NCBI GenBank assembly: GCA_900546055.1
Contig: URBG01000017.1
Span: 1-31,373 of the forward strand
Length of the DNA stretch: 31,373 nt
Direction: 5' to 3'
From: an uncultured Mycoplasmatota bacterium
Lineage (GTDB): Bacteria > Bacillota_I > Bacilli_A > RF39 > UBA660
The notes below the pieces were generated by a model. It saw only the letters and a program-made list of their open reading frames with translations, was not told where the DNA came from and did not search any database. The position numbers were made by a program, and so were the translations under genes. Of the stretch, positions 31,358 to 31,373 are shown one piece after another; within the stretch, counting starts at the first letter, position 1, and each line of letters starts with the position of its first letter.

Positions 31358-31373
31358 ATGAATATTAATTATG
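31358..31373 (+). CDS. start of a divergent gene, truncated by the window end
   Basis: An ATG preceded by GGGAGGAAAAT; only five codons (MNINY) are visible before the window ends. Promoter, attenuator and ribosome site support a real gene. Given its position, a regulator, exporter or immunity gene for the RiPP operon is a reasonable guess, but the sequence seen does not show function. Confidence 0.5.

Noticed and set aside
1..31373. Mycoplasma-type genetic code (TGA = Trp), considered because of AT richness and the AAAGTG-type MraZ box
   Set aside because: TGA terminates mraY, ftsW and the radical SAM gene, and Trp is encoded by TGG, including the key Trp of the precursor peptide.
1..31373. 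tRNA, rRNA, IS element or prophage genes
   Set aside because: No tRNA cloverleaf, transposase, integrase or phage structural gene was seen on either strand.

Overview
The window is strongly AT-rich DNA that uses the standard genetic code: TGA serves as a stop and TGG encodes tryptophan in clear genes. Strong Shine-Dalgarno sites, GTG and TTG starts, a class B sortase with NPxTx-type substrates, a VanR/VanS/VanY-like set and a Bacillus-like mraZ-rsmH-ftsL-pbpB gene order all point to a Gram-positive Bacillota, probably a Bacilli- or Clostridia-related host-associated lineage. I cannot name the genus. Nearly all genes lie on the minus strand, and spacing is tight, with 4- to 19-nt overlaps and several terminators folded over stop codons.

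Layout. 0-7 kb: tldE/tldD (peptidase pair), a divergent MGDG-synthase/UgtP-like glycolipid glycosyltransferase, and two overlapping FAD oxidoreductases. 7-8.5 kb: a collagen-like (Gly-X-Thr) protein and a GNAT acetyltransferase. 8.5-12.5 kb: spoVD-like PBP, mraY and ftsW/spoVE. 12.6-15.4 kb: VanR/VanS-like two-component system with a VanY-like carboxypeptidase. 15.4-18.9 kb: a class B sortase between two secreted beta-helix proteins ending in NPETxD sorting signals. 18.9-22.8 kb: cardiolipin synthase, small lipoprotein, CapA-like protein, and a divergent PF06541-type membrane protein. 22.9-26.8 kb: mraZ, rsmH, ftsL and pbpB. 27.1-31.4 kb: an accessory peptide-biosynthesis locus.

Most of the window concerns the cell envelope. 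The two halves of the division/cell-wall (dcw) cluster are collinear but separated by about 10 kb of surface-protein, stress-response and lipid genes.

The most interesting part is the right end. A 27-residue gene at 31040-31123 (minus), short enough to be missed by routine gene calling, ends in ...SSCHFSKGDGW. KGDGW is the Lys-to-Trp crosslinked motif of streptide-type (KxxxW) RiPPs. Directly downstream is a radical SAM/SPASM maturase with an RRE-like N terminus. Overlapping that is a protein built like a PEP-synthase/rifampin-phosphotransferase (ATP-grasp plus phospho-His domain), followed by a HAD phosphatase-like gene. The leader between precursor and maturase can form either a terminator or a helix that hides the maturase Shine-Dalgarno site. 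The locus looks like a streptide-related RiPP system with a possible phosphotransfer step, which I do not know to have been described. The chemistry is inference.
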